64,000 nt of DNA, taken from the NCBI GenBank assembly GCA_963575745.1, contig CAUYUJ010020261.1, positions 1 through 64,000 on the forward strand, read 5' to 3'. Positions within the stretch are counted from its first letter, which is position 1. Each line of letters begins with the position of its first letter. The notes beneath the pieces are model-generated. The model was not told where the DNA came from. It saw nothing but the letters and a program-made list of their open reading frames with translations, and did no database searches. This stretch comes from Prorocentrum cordatum (lineage: Eukaryota; Sar; Dinophyceae; Prorocentrales; Prorocentraceae). Positions 51,975 through 63,224 of the stretch are shown piece by piece. The position numbers and the translations under genes were made by a program.

Positions 51975-52770
51975 GTTCGGGGCGTCGTCGCCGTTGCGTC
52001 GTCGGTGCGTCGGGGAGATGCGGTGTGACGTAGGGCCCCGCTAGAACGCAATTTGAACACAGCGTGAGCACATTGTTCTTCATCCCGTCGTCGCCGCTGC
52101 GACTTCAATGCGTTTGCGGTGCGGTGTGACCCAGGGGCCCCGTCTTACTTGGGCCCCGTTTGAACATGATCATCTGCATGTCGACGTCACCATCGTATCT
52201 TCGGTGCGACGGCGGGCGGTGTGACCTCGGGGCCTCATTCTTTCATTAGGGCCCCGTAATCGTGATGTTTTCGTCTTCCCGACGTCGCCGCTACGTTTTC
52301 GATGCGTCGGTGGCGCGGTATGACCTAGGGGCTTCATTTTCTCGAGCCCCGCTTCTACACACTGCTTTCTTCGTCCTGGCGTCGCCGCTCCTTGTTTTCA
52401 TCCAGACGACGCCGTCGGGTCGTCGGCGGGCGGTGTGACATGGGGGCCTCCTCTGCTCGGGCCCTGTTTTTTTACGCTGTTCTCTTCATCCCAGCGTCTC
52501 CGCTGCGTCGTCGCTGCTGTGTCACCTTGGGCCCCATTCTACTCCGACCCTCCTGTCTCAGGCCCCACTCGGATCCGCAGAAGGCATCGGCAGATGCCAA
52601 GTCCATGCGGAGTAAGTCCACACGGAGTGCTCGGTCTCCATCTGGACTGACTCCGTCTGGACTTGACTCCTCCTGATCGGAGGCTACGTCCATATCGAGC
52701 AGGCCCATACGGAGTGCTCGGTCTCCGTCTGGGCTTACTCCGTTTGGACTCCGCCTCTCCCGAAACGTTT
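51975..52770. repeat. 115-bp tandem repeat, then 80-bp duplication
   Basis: About five copies between 51975 and 52560 contain GCGGTGTGAC.T.GGGGCC, a spacer, then GTCGCCGCT. 52605-52770 is an 80-bp direct duplication around CGGAGTGCTCGGTCTCC. Open frames here are repeat-driven. Confidence 0.8.
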
Positions 52771-52893
52771 CTTCCCCGAGCGTCCCGCCCTCCACGGGGG
52801 GAAGCCCGGGGAAGCAGCTGCCGAGCTCCGTCCGGAGCAGTCGTCGGGAATCAGAGGCCCGGCCAACTTCTGCCGACGGCACTCGGGGCACAA

Positions 52894-53089
52894 TCGGGCC
52901 GGACGAAAGGGGGGATATTGGGAAGGGGGGGGGTACGAAATTTGCTGCATGCAGCTGGTTTCGGCCTCACCGAGGGACCCATTCCTCGATACGTAGTCGC
53001 CTCCGACGCCGGGAGGCGCCGGGAGAGTCAGCTACGTGAGCTGATTCTCAACCCCCCCCTTTGCTATCCCCCCCTTTCGCCCGACCCGA
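52894..53089. mobile_element. TIR element, 5-bp TSD family, copy 1 (196 bp)
   Basis: The ends TCGGGCCGGACGAAAGGGG and CCCTTTCGCCCGACCCGA are near-perfect inverted repeats. CACAA is duplicated exactly on both sides (52889-52893, 53090-53094). The interior holds CTGCTGCATGCAGCTGGTTT-like sequence shared with the copy at 61924. No coding capacity. Confidence 0.9.
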
Positions 53090-53460
53090 CACAAGAGACG
53101 AGGGTCAATGCAAACGGGGTTCAGTCAGAGTGCCGGACCTTGCAGGATCAGCAGAGCGAGGGTCGCATTGACCCGGGCTTGGGTGCAGGATCCTGCCAGA
53201 TCCTGCAGGATCGTCAGTAGATCCCCGAGGTACTATATGGCCAAGCATAAGTATCGTCTAACCGATCCCCACCCCCATTTGCGGAGGGCATCTCCGCCCC
53301 ATCATCCCTTCCCCCCAGTTTGGGATATGACCTGCGAAACCCAAAGGGAATAGCAATGTATCCCCATCTCGGGGGGCAGTTCGGCCAGTGGCACGTGGGT
53401 CACGCCAGCGGGGACAGGGATCGGTGGAGCGATGCTCAAAGCAGGCGCCGAAGCAGCCTC

Positions 53461-53972
53461 TCCGGACGCAGGGCTGAACCCAAACGGTGTTTCTCGCTTC
53501 CGTTTTGTTCTCGCTCTCCTTCGCTGGTGCCTCGAATCCTTTTTTTTTTTTTGGTTTTTGCAAAACGAAGCCGAAACGAAAACGGCCCACGAAGTCGCCA
53601 GAAACACCGTCTGGTTTGGGTCCAGCCCTGTCCGGACGCGCCTGGCCGGGGCCACCCTGGGCCCTGGCGCGGGGGTGCACCCACGCGCCCTCCGTCGGCC
53701 GAGGCCAGGCGAGCCCGTGCACCACCGCCGGGGCCCAGCACGGGCCTGGCCGGGGGGCGCGGGTCGCTGGTGCACAGTGCGGGCAATACAGCGGGGGCCC
53801 ATGAAAATCACCACCCACCAAACCACCCCAACCCAACCCGAAGGCTCAAATTTACCCTCGATTTCCAGTGGGAGGGGAGTCGGGAAACATCGAAAAAACA
53901 CATGTGGAACCCTTACCCCCCCCAACCCGAAATTCGGGTCTTCGGGTTGGGTTGGGGTGGTCTGGTAGGTAG
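53461..53972. repeat. Two consecutive long hairpins
   Basis: Hairpin 1 pairs 53461-53512 with 53570-53640 (CTGAACCCAAA..CGGTGTTTCT against AGAAACACCG..TTTGGGTCCAG) around a T-run. Hairpin 2 pairs 53807-53843 (CCACCAAACCACCCCAACCC) with 53940-53972 (GGGTTGGGTTGGGGTGG). The frames across them have equally long partners on the opposite strand, as expected for palindromic DNA. Confidence 0.85.
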
Positions 53973-54077
53973 TCAGAAAACACCCTGCTCGCCTCCAGGG
54001 CGCTCTGGGTTTTGTTGGAATTTTGACGGTTTTGCGATGGAGGGCGCGACGTTCCCCCGCTGGAACCGATGATCTCA

Positions 54078-54312
54078 AGCAGTGGCGAAGCGTCCCAGCG
54101 TGCCTAATAGCACTACCAAACAATGTTCTAAGCGCTCTTTGCGGTTTCCACGAAATGTGTGTTAGAACATTTCTGGCTGGGACTGTCTTGTTTGAACACA
54201 TCGGTTTATGTTCTAAGAACATTTTTTGTTCTTAGAACTTGTTTGGGGTTCTAAGAACATTTCGTGGTAGGACTTTTGGAATGCCGGGACGGTCGGTCCT
54301 GTCTCAACGATG
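54078..54312. repeat. Dispersed repeat carrying a MITE-like core (copy 2)
   Basis: Copy of 1445-1680. The inner 54113-54270 has inverted ends CTACCAAACAATGTTCTAAG and CTAAGAACATTTCGTGGTAG, plus the internal palindrome TTCTAAGAAC..GTTCTTAGAAC. Confidence 0.75.
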
Positions 54313-54423
54313 GGCGTCCTGGGGTCTCAGGATCGGGTTTCTTGTGGAAGGTTTCTTGTGGACTGGCATCCACTGTACTCCTGCCCATGTCTGCTGCAGC
54401 TTGGAGTTTCATGACGGGTCGAT

Positions 54424-54658
54424 GCTCCACCACCGCTACCATAGGCAGGAGAGGGAGGAGGACGAGGAGGAGGAGGAGGAGGAGGAGGAGGAGGACGAGC
54501 TCCCATCCTCCCTTCTCCCCCTTCCTGCCTATGGTAGTGGTGGAGGAAAATTGGCCCATCATTTCGAGCTTCCCTCCTCAGAAACCTGAGGCGCACTGGA
54601 TATGGACAAGAGTCGGCCCCCTGGATGACCTACCCTTCTCCACATCCAGTGCGCCTCG
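54424..54658. repeat. Two further hairpins
   Basis: 54424-54456 pairs with 54511-54547 (CCACCACCGCTACCATAGGC against GCCTATGGTAGTGGTGG), with a GGA tract in the loop. 54588-54606 pairs with 54640-54658 (GAGGCGCACTGGATATGG against CCACATCCAGTGCGCCTC). A third direct copy of GCACTGGATATGGA follows at 54691. Confidence 0.9.
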
Positions 54659-54884
54659 GCTTTGTGGCGCCCCTTCCGAGAGAGTCCAAGACGCACTGGA
54701 TATGGATCGATTTCTTGCCCGCACAGGCGCCCTTCGCGGAGGCCTCCTGAAGTCCCCAGAGGTCGCCAGACAAGAGGCCTCCATATCGGGGAGCGAACAA
54801 TGACGTAACCATGAACTTTGGGAGTTTCGATCGGATTCTCGGATCGGCGCTGGACCTTCTCCGAAGGGCTTAGGCGGCCCTCTT

Positions 54885-55055
54885 CCGCCTCCTCCTCCTC
54901 CTCCTCCTCCCAACTCCCCCTCCTCCCTCCCCTTCCTCCTCCTCCTCCTCCTCCTGCTCCTCCTCCTCCTCCTCCTCCTTCTCCTCCTCCTCCTCCTCCT
55001 CCTCCTCCTCCTCCTCCTCCTCCTCCTCCCCTCCCTCCTCCTCCTCCTCCTCGGG
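54885..55055. repeat. TCC polypyrimidine tract
   Basis: Near-pure TCC over about 170 bases. The flanking 55056-55230 is GC-rich and continues in frame with sequence to the right of the TIR element at 55231-55561. Confidence 0.9.
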
Positions 55056-55230
55056 TAGCCCACGACCCCGGGGGGTCCGTGGGCCAGGGGCACTGTCATA
55101 GCAGCCCCCGATCCGTGCGGGTCACAGGCCCCTGCGGCGCGCCCCCCTCTCGGCCCCCCCGCCGCCTCGGCCGCAGGCAAGCGGCTTCTCGAAGAGGACC
55201 CGTCCGCGGCGCTTTCCCGCGGCCCTTGCC

Positions 55231-55561
55231 TTAAGTCGGGCCTGTCCCTCTACAGGAGGAATATCAAATAATAATAGTAGTAATAATACTAATACTACTA
55301 ATACTACTACTAATGATGATGATAATAATAATAGTAATAAGAAGAATAAGAAATAATACTACTAATAATAATAATACTAGTAATTTTAATAATAGTAATA
55401 CTACTAATAATAATAATAATGATGATAATGATGATGATAATAATAATATGAATAAAATCGAGGGACGATTTTTTTAACAATTGTTGGACATTTTTGGGTT
55501 TTCTTGAGCATGTTTAATTTGTCGTCGAAAATCCGCCTGTAGGGTGACACGCCCGACCCAA
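55231..55561 (+). mobile_element. TIR element, 8-bp TSD family (331 bp)
   Basis: The ends TTAAGTCGGGCCTGTCC and GACACGCCCGACCCAA are inverted. CCCTTGCC is duplicated exactly (55223-55230, 55562-55569). The interior has gained about 180 bases of TAA/TAC/TGA triplets. Excision of element plus one duplication joins ..FPRPLP to RGPPAPARRGHG in one frame. Confidence 0.9.
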
Positions 55562-55816
55562 CCCTTGCCGAGGGGTCCGCCAGCGCCTGCCCGGCGCGGC
55601 CACGGGCTCGACAGCGGGCCGGGCGATCGCAGACATGGATCAAGGGGGCGTGGCTTAGCGACGGTTCCCGTTTCCATGGGAAGTCCTCCTCCTCCGCCTC
55701 CTCCTCCTCCTTCTCCTCCTAGGCGGCACCGGCCGGCCGCACTTTGGGGGAGGGCGCCTCCCCCGATCCATGGATTTGGCGACCGCGCGCCAGGTCCATG
55801 GATCGCTCATCCATGT

Positions 55817-55973
55817 TTGCGTGCCCCCGAAGCGGAGGGGTCGAGGCCAGACCTCCAAAGCATTGCAGAGGAGGTCTGGGCCTCCCAGACGGGGTCGAAG
55901 GATCGCTCCGCATCGACGGTGCATCGACGATGCGGCTTGATGTGGAGCCAAGGATTCTCCACGCCAATGGCGC
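55817..55973 (+). repeat. Dispersed 150-bp repeat, copy 2
   Basis: Partner of 40107-40258. It runs into GCATCGACG/GATGCATCACCGG steps at 55910-56010, which form small palindromes. Confidence 0.8.
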
Positions 55974-56267
55974 CGATGCATCACCGGTGCATCAACGATG
56001 CATTGGCGATGCGGCGCGAACATCCGACCCCATCTACTCGCACCCCATCTAGGAAGCCTCTAAAAGAGCAGGATAGCTTTCTCTTGTTGCCATTCTCGGC
56101 CTCCAGGGGCTCTTGCCAGGCCTCGGGGCCGTCAATCAGCGGCTCTGGAGGGAAGGTTGGTCCCAGGGTCAGATCGGGGCTTCCTGGGACCCCGTGTAGA
56201 GCGCATGACAACTTCGGATGTTTGTGTGGAAGTGGAAGATGGGGGGCAGTGGCGGGGGGGTGTAAGG

Positions 56268-56481
56268 TCAAGTCGGGCGTGTCCCTCTACAGGAGAAATG
56301 TTATAAGATAGTTGTTTACAAATAGTCTGGGGGCAATGTTTCTATTATGGTTTGATGTTTTGGGGGGCATTGCTTTAGATATGTTTCATTTCTCGTCCAA
56401 CATCCGCCTGCAGGGGGACATTTCCCGTCCTAAGTGTGAGGGCTAGGTTCTCGCCCTGTGGGGGGACATTGCCCGTCCTGA
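56268..56481 (+). mobile_element. TIR element, 8-bp TSD family, with duplicated right end
   Basis: The left end is TCAAGTCGGGCGTGTCCC. Two successive right ends lie at 56411-56433 and 56459-56481 (GGGGGACATT.CCCGTCCT). The left target GTGTAAGG (56260-56267) is matched exactly after the outer right end (56482-56489) and with one change after the inner one (GTGTGAGG, 56434-56441). Confidence 0.8.
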
Positions 56482-56599
56482 GTGTAAGGGCTGGGTTCTT
56501 GACCTCCAGCCTTGCTCCGCCCTCCGTTCTCCGTCCTTCCGCTCTCGCTCGCCCGTCGTCGGCCCCTGCTCCCTTTGCTCCTCCTCGAAGCTCGATGCC

Positions 56600-56691
56600 G
56601 TGGGTCGGTCTGGTGTTGCTCCTCCTCCTCCGCCTCCTTTTCCTCCTCCTCGTTCTCCTCCGCCTCCTCCTCCTCCTCGTCCTCCTCCTCC

Positions 56692-56726
<35 letters not shown>

Positions 56727-56860
56727 CTCCATCTCCTCCCCCACCTCCCCCTCCTCCCCCTTCTCCTCCTGCTCCTCCTCCTCCTCCTCCGCCTCCTCTT
56801 CCTTCTCCTCCTCGTTCTCCTCCTCCTCATCGCCCTCCTCCTCCTACCTCCGCATCCCTT
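56600..56860. repeat. CTC/TCC polypyrimidine tract
   Basis: Triplet-periodic C/T sequence; all frames are Leu, Ser or Pro polymers. Confidence 0.9.
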
Positions 56861-56973
56861 CTGCTTCCTCCCTTCTTCCGTCGACTGTCGGGCCTACTGG
56901 CTGCAGCATTCGCCTGGCTGCCCAGGTCGTGCACCTAGCTGTTCTAGACATGCGAACCGCACTGGAACACTGA

Positions 56974-57688
56974 GCCTGTGGTGAGGTGATCGACGCCTTC
57001 TGCGAGCACGCCCTGGTGTGCGCATGCCGCGGCGACCAGACCAAGTGCCTCAACGCCCTGCTGGACCAATACTTTTTCGACGTCCTGGCCGCTGGCTAGG
57101 CCAGAGCGCAGTTGGACCGCTCAGGGTTGCCATCCCCTCGCCCCGACAAGGAGGCCAGCCTCGGGGGCGAGCGGGGCGGGTCACAGGTCGACGACAACGA
57201 CTGTCACCCCGCCGACGTCTACCTCACCCGGCGGCGTAACAGCAAGGCGATTGCCTGGCACTTTGCCGCCGTGGCCGGGATGCGCGCCGACCTCAATCCC
57301 GCGCCAGCCGTTACGTCCAAAGCGCCGACGGAGCAGCGCGAGGACATGAAAAGGCAGCGTCAGGATACCGCGCGATGTTGCGCGCGGAGCGGAGCCCCAC
57401 CTTCTTGTCGCCATGATGGTGGAAGTCTGCGGCGGCGGGTGGGGCCGCGAGGCATGCAGGGCTGTCAGGGTCATGGCCTACTGGCCGACGCCAGCGGGGC
57501 AATACGCCGCTGTGGTAGCGGACCAGCATGCCCATCGACCCCCCATCCCTGCGAAGGAAATCTCGAGGGCGGTGTTGCGGCGCTTCCAATCGCAGTCTGG
57601 AGGGGCGGGTGTGGCCGCGGCCCGTTTGGCCGCGGCCACGGTGGCCTCCGCGGCGGAAGTCGCGCGCGGCTCCCCCGGCCTGGCCTAG
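56974..57688 (+). pseudogene. 3' end of an RLE-type non-LTR retrotransposon, decayed
   Basis: From 56974 the frame reads ACGEVIDAFCEHALVCACRG, DQTKCLNALLDQ, matching the C-x7-8-H-x3-4-C..RHN signature of the restriction-like endonuclease at the C-terminus of such elements (RHN has become CLN). An in-frame TAG at 57097 follows; then the same frame continues ARAQLDRSGLPSPRPD and HPADVYLTRRR, the PD-type core region, then EDMKRQRQDTARCCA. Near 57405 the frame shifts to VAMMVEVCGGGWGREA, the expected PMV.E..GGGWG..A block, ending at 57688. The enzyme would nick target DNA for target-primed reverse transcription. One stop, one frameshift and the RHN change show that it is dead. Confidence 0.65.
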
Positions 57689-58237
57689 CGCCCCCCGCCC
57701 GCCCCCCCCCCCCCCCCCTATCGCTGTTGGGCAGCATACAACGGGAGCGACCCCTTAACCAGGGGGGGACGGGCTCGGGGCGAGATGCACTGCCCGAGAG
57801 GGTCCTTGCCGACCAGACCACTAAGCGGAAGGTCCCTCTACCAGCGGGCTTGTTCCCGTGGGGCGGGAGGCAGCGCCCACAACCCACACAGCAAATCGAT
57901 CGTCCATCCTGGACGACCACCCCTTTCCCCACGACGACCCTGGCCACCCCGACGACCCCGACGAACTCCGCCACCCCGTCAATTCTGACGGCCGCGCGCT
58001 CCAGCTTCCCGCCTGCGCTGCCACCTGGCCCGCGTCGCTGCCGAACTGACCGTCGTGGGCGGCCCGTCTCTTCCGGTCCTTGGCCTGGCCCGGCTGCAAG
58101 ATGCTGCTTCCGGTTATTCTTTTCTCCCTGCTCCTCTTCTGTCGCCCCCGTCGACCCTGGTCGTTGCCTGCTGTCCTGCCCCTGCCCTCTCCCGCCTACC
58201 TGCTCCGTCCCGCCGGCCTTGGCCTCTCGCACGCACG

Positions 58238-58287
<50 letters not shown>

Positions 58288-59319
58288 CATCGTCGACGTC
58301 GTCGTCCGACCTCCCCTCCGCCCTTGATCTGTCGACTCGACTGGGCGCCACAAACTGTCAGGAACTGTGTAATGCGTCAGTACTCGCGGTGTGTGGGGGG
58401 TCCGTTGGTTCCGAGGCACCGTGCTGCATGCTGAGGTCACGCCTCGTTCACTTTACGATTATCGCGCTTCGAAAAGAGGGGGGGGCAGGGTGATGATTAC
58501 GATGGGATCGGGATGGTTATGATGATGGTTCTAATGCCAATGTGGATTCAAAAGATACCATCAGCGCGTTTAAAGGAGAAGGGGAGGGAGGTGATTATCA
58601 TCAGGGTAGTAATGCGTCAAAGAAGGTGGGGGGACATGAAGAGTAGGCGGGCGAGCACGGGGGCAACCACGAGGAAGAGGAGGATCATGAGGAACATTCC
58701 AAGATGAGGAATAGGAGGAGGACGAGGATAGCAAGCAAGACGGACAGGAAACGGAGAGGGGAAGAAAGCGAGAAAGGGAGGAGGAGAGGGGCGATAACGA
58801 CGGTATTGAGGACAGAGGAGCAGGAGGCGCAAGAAGAGGAAGAGGAGAAGAGGAACAGGAGGGGAAAGAGGTGGAAAGGCAGAGGGAAGAGAGGAGAACG
58901 ACAAGGGTGAAACGGCGGACTTTGCCAATTGCACGTGCCATTCAGATGGCGGCACGCGCCGCGACCCCTGCACAACCGCATCGTGGGCTATCGAGGCTCT
59001 CGTCATAAGGGAGGGTCGTCCGCTTGGTTGCATTCCATGGAGCCTTTTCCCGGGCGCCAGCGTCTTCTTTCACAGCAGAGATGGCCTCACCAGGCGGTTG
59101 TATCTTATCTCCCACCGAACACCGTTGTCCGCCCAACCTTGCCAGACGCGGTCGACGTATTGAGACTTCAGGGCGGGAGTCACCGCGTGCCCCCAAGGGG
59201 AACCGAGCACGCCTGTTTCGTAATCAGTGGGCGTTCGCGGGGAAGACTTCCACGGAGGGGGCGGCACCGATCGTCGCAATGCGTCTTCTTTGAGGCGGTG
59301 TTGCGTCCTTTTGTGGGCT
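57689..59319. other. No gene recognised; GTC and GGA tracts
   Basis: A (GTC)n run lies at 58226-58296 and purine-rich sequence at 58560-58900. Frames in the GC-rich part (57720-58220) are open in all phases and show no family. Confidence 0.45.
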
Positions 59320-59720
59320 CGTGCGGACTTGGGAGCTGGCTCCTGGCTTTTCGGGGGCCCGCGAAGTGCGTGAGGGGTGCGCCGGATGGCAGCCCACGGG
59401 AGCCGTCTTGGAGAGCTAGCCGATGGCTTCAGAGGGTCCGTGTGGCACGCCGTGCGTGAGCGCTGCGACAATTTGAAGCTCCCTGCAGCCGTCTGGAGAG
59501 CCAGCGGAGCAAGGAATGCAAGAGGGATTGGCTGAATTGGGGCCCCAAGGGCCGTCTTGGGATTGCGAGCTGAGCTCCCATGATGCACGAAGTCCGTGAG
59601 GAGCGTGCTGAATTGAGACTTCCAGGATAGTTGAGCTGCGAGTCCCCAGTACCACTCCGTGTTTCAAAGGCCTGGGGGCGCAGGAAGTGCGTGAGCGGTG
59701 TGCCGAATGGAGGCCATCGT
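59320..59720. repeat. 110-120 bp degenerate tandem repeat
   Basis: Three to four copies sharing AAGTGCGTGAG.GGTGTGCCG, GGC..CC...GCCGTCTTGG. 59721-60150 beyond it is unique and shows no gene. Confidence 0.65.
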
Positions 59721-60159
59721 GTCCCTGAGAACACATATCGCTAGTATCTTTACGCGTCCCCGGAGAATTTGTAAAAGTGACCAGCGGAATTTGTGAACCC
59801 GCTCCTAGCATGAAGTCGTGAGTTCGTACAATCTCTATCTCGTCATCACCTCATCATCTACTCTCGATGTTCAAAACGGCGAGGGCCCGCCGAATTGAGT
59901 AGTTCCTCGTCCTCCGCCGGCCTATGATGTATCCTCCTTGCCATGTGCTTGCGTGTTCGCGGGCATTGGGAACTTGTTTGGTGGTAGTAGTTTCCCAAAG
60001 CTGTCGTGTGAAGTTCGCGTGGGGGAGAAGCAGTCGCTGGGTAGATCCAGTGAAACACTCAACGGAAAACGTTTCCATCCAAGTTTCGGCATCGAAACCA
60101 GACAACGCGAGTAGACAACTGTTCAAAGTTTCCTTCGTAGGCTGTCGGAGTACTCTGGG

Positions 60160-62550
60160 GAATTGTTTGGGGTCTCTCGGAGGCTTCGGGGGGCTTCCTG
60201 GTGGCGTCTTTAGCTTTCCTTGGGGCCTATTGGGGGCTGTCTTGGACCGCGTGAGGCTAAATTTGGGCCATCTTGGGGCTGGCCTGGGGCTATATCATGA
60301 ACATCCTGAGGCCTGCCGTCCATCGGTCCCCGCTCTTGGGCCCTCTTGGGGTCCTCTTGAGGTCCTCTTGGGCCCTTTTGCCAGCTCTTCGGGCCCTCTT
60401 TGGACGTTTGGGGCCGTCCTGGAGCCCTTTCGGGACCACCTCGGGGCCAGCGAAGCCCATTAGAGCCTCTAACGGCGAGACTGCTTAGTGTTTTTCGGTG
60501 AGTATGGCTCCTTGGCAGTATCCGAGGAGAGGATCTTCTGCCAGCTCGAAATATCTTTGCAGTCAACTTGGCTGTCATTGGCCAGCTTTGGCCATCTGTG
60601 GCCGTCTTGGTACCATAGTGGGGCCTTTGGGGCCGACCTGGAGACCAAGTCACGCTTCGGCGCCCATTCACACCTGCTCTCTTCGACCGCTTTGGGGGCC
60701 TCTTGGTGCTCGTTTGGCGTCTTCCCCGGGCACTCTTGGGAGACCTCTGGGCCCTCTGGGGGGGGCTCGCTGTTTCACCGAGCGAGTTCCACTACTCGCA
60801 GAGTGCCTACTCGCAAACTTCCGAAGAACACATGTCTGCTTCGATGTAATTTCTCGTAGATCCCCTGCGGCGGATCCAGGCCATTTGCGACGAGTGGTTA
60901 CTTTGCGAGTGGTGGAACGCGCTCGTCTACTGATGGCCGCCCTGGGGCCGGAGAAGTCTATCGGTGCCCGCTATTGGCGAGAGGGCCGAGCACAGCAAGG
61001 AACAACGGAATGTTCGACCACTTGGGGTGCATACTCGGCCTATACATATAACGGCGCACCGGGTCCGGGGTCCCGGGGCCGGGACCTTGACCACAAATGT
61101 GCGCCCCGGGGGCCCCGGAGGCTCGTCGGGGCTTGCCAGAGGCCTCCCCGGTCAGACAAGACGGCCCAAGAAGCGCCCAAGACGGCCCAAGAAATTTCCA
61201 AGAGGCCTCCAAGAGGGCTCCAAGATGCTGAAGATGGCCTCCAGACGTCCAAGGACGCCCCCAAGACGCCCCAAGAAGCCTCCAACATGCGTCCCAAGAG
61301 GGCCCCTAGACGCAAAAATTGGCCCATTCCCTTCGTAAAACGTACATTTTTCACAAAGTCGCTTTTGGGCTTTCCGACGTTACAGGACGACCCAAGAGGC
61401 GCCCAAGACCGCCCCAAGACGGCCCAAGAAGCTTCCAAGAGGGCCCCAGGACAGCCCAAGAGGGCCCCAAGACGGCCCAAGAGGCGCCCAAGATGGCCCA
61501 AGAGGGCCCCAAGACGGGCCCAAGAGGGGGCCCAGAGGGGGACCACGAACCGCAAGCTCGAGCCTTCCGCCCCAAGAGGCCGCCAGGAGGCCCCAAGGAG
61601 GCCCCTCAAGAGGCCCCAGGAGACCCCCAAGAGGCCCAAAGGAGGCCCCGAGAAGCCCCAAATCGGCCCCCAAAATGCTTCGAACCTGCTTCCAGGAGGC
61701 CCCCGACAGGTTCAGAGGCTCCCGAGAAGCTACGTCAAACTCCCAGCGAGCGGCCGGACGAGGCCCCCCACAAAATCACAAGAGGGTTCCAGTATTTGTA
61801 TCCTTCAGCGCTCTCTGGCCTTCTTCCCCCTGCCCCCTTCCCTGCGACTTTCGTTGACTCAAGCTCGCCTCCTAGCTAGAACCTAAGCGCGCGCGAAGCG
61901 CGCGCGTGGTTCTAGTTCCTGTGTCGGGCCGAACGAAAGGGGAGAAGGGAAAGGGGGGGTCACGAAATCTGCTGCATGCAGCTGGTTTCGGCCCCGCCGC
62001 CGGGCCCATTCCTCAATACGCGGGCGCCTCCCGGCGCCAGGAGGCGCTGGGAAAACCGGCTGCGCGAGCTGATTCTCTGCCCTGCCCTTTGTTATGCCCT
62101 CCTTTTGTTCCCCCCGATTGTGGTGTCCTTATAGTTGATTGGGCTGTCTTGGGCTATCTTAGGCCGCCTTGAGGCCACCATCGCACAGTTTGGGGCGTCT
62201 TGGGGCCCATCCCTGGGCCTTCTGAACGCCTGGGCCCGTCTGGCCCGCGCTCTTGGAGGGCCTGGGTTCCATTTGGACTCTTCCGGTGTCCTTTCGAGGC
62301 TCTCTTGGGGGGTCTAAGGGTCGTCTTAGGGTTCTCTTGGTGCCGTCTTGGGACCACCGCGTGGCCCGAGAAGGCTATTGAAGCCCGCAGAGGCTAGAAG
62401 GGACGCCCAACACGCAGAAATGTCCGAGAGCCTCCGAGGTTCTTCGGCCATCTGGGGCCGTCCAGAAGTCCGTTGGACCAGCTTGGACCATCCTGGACCA
62501 CCTTGGGGCCAACATGAGATACGAAACCCATTAATTAATCCGCGCTCCTG
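60160..62550. repeat. CTTGGGGCC/GGCCCCAAG minisatellite in both orientations
   Basis: 60160-60480 and 62130-62520 are built of CTTGGGGCC/TCTTGGG steps. 61140-61690 carries the complement (GGCCCAAGA, CCCCAAGAGG). A block with GGCC.GAGAAG.CTAT.G..GCCCGC recurs at 60950 and 62360. The 462-codon frame at 60498-61886 and its neighbours are Arg/Pro/Lys repeat shadows. Confidence 0.7.
61924..62117. mobile_element. TIR element, 5-bp TSD family, copy 2 (194 bp)
   Basis: The ends TCGGGCCGAACGAAAGG and CCTTTTGTTCCCCCCGA are inverted repeats. The flanks CTGTG/TTGTG differ at one base. It shares an interior with 52894-53089. It sits just after the palindrome CTAGAACC..GCGCGCG..GGTTCTAG. Confidence 0.8.
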
Positions 62551-62905
62551 AGGCGCTCTTAGGGTGCTTTTGAGGCGACTTCTGGCGACCCGCCCGCGCG
62601 GATTAGAAACGCAGCAATGCGATCACACTACCGGGGCGTACTTACCCCTTTACAGGAGGATCTCTGGACGTCGGAAATGGGTGTGGCATAAAGGGATGTG
62701 TTGCCAACCGTGGAAATGGCGATACTATCCACGAGAAATAACCTCGCCAGATCCTGCATTGGCACCACACCCCCTTACACCACACCCCTTTCCTTAGCCC
62801 CAGACACGCGCCGTTCGCCAGCTGGGCCAACGAATCAAGCTTCACCTTGCAGGGATAGGCCTGCCAGCCGCTGCTGCCCTGGCTTTGGGTTGCGCCGGGC
62901 CAGGG

Positions 62906-63052
62906 TTAGGTCGGGCGTGTCCCCCTACAGGCGGATCTTCGACCCCCAAAAATGCCCCAGGATCATCCAAAATCGTCGAAACATCGTCCCCAGACTATTT
63001 TTTTGATTTTTTGTTTGAGCATTCCTCCTGTAGAGGGACGCGCCCGACTCAA
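62906..63052 (+). mobile_element. TIR element, 8-bp TSD family (147 bp)
   Basis: The ends TTAGGTCGGGCGTGTCCCC and GGGACGCGCCCGACTCAA are inverted. GGCCAGGG is duplicated exactly (62898-62905, 63053-63060). This is the shortest intact copy in the window. Confidence 0.9.
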
Positions 63053-63224
63053 GGCCAGGGCATACACTCTAGGCGATACGTAAGAAAACCAAAGTTTTCG
63101 GCCAGAGTCTCGATTATTCTTGATGTTTCAAGGTAAATCCCAAGATCTGAGCAGACATTCTGGGTCTTCATTCAGATTCCGAGACTATGAATATCTTAAC
63201 CCATGATTTCTAAAGCATTTCGCA

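Noticed and set aside
60498-61886. 462-codon + strand frame
   Set aside because: It follows the GGCCCCAAG minisatellite, with Arg/Pro/Lys/Glu repeats and open companion frames on both strands.
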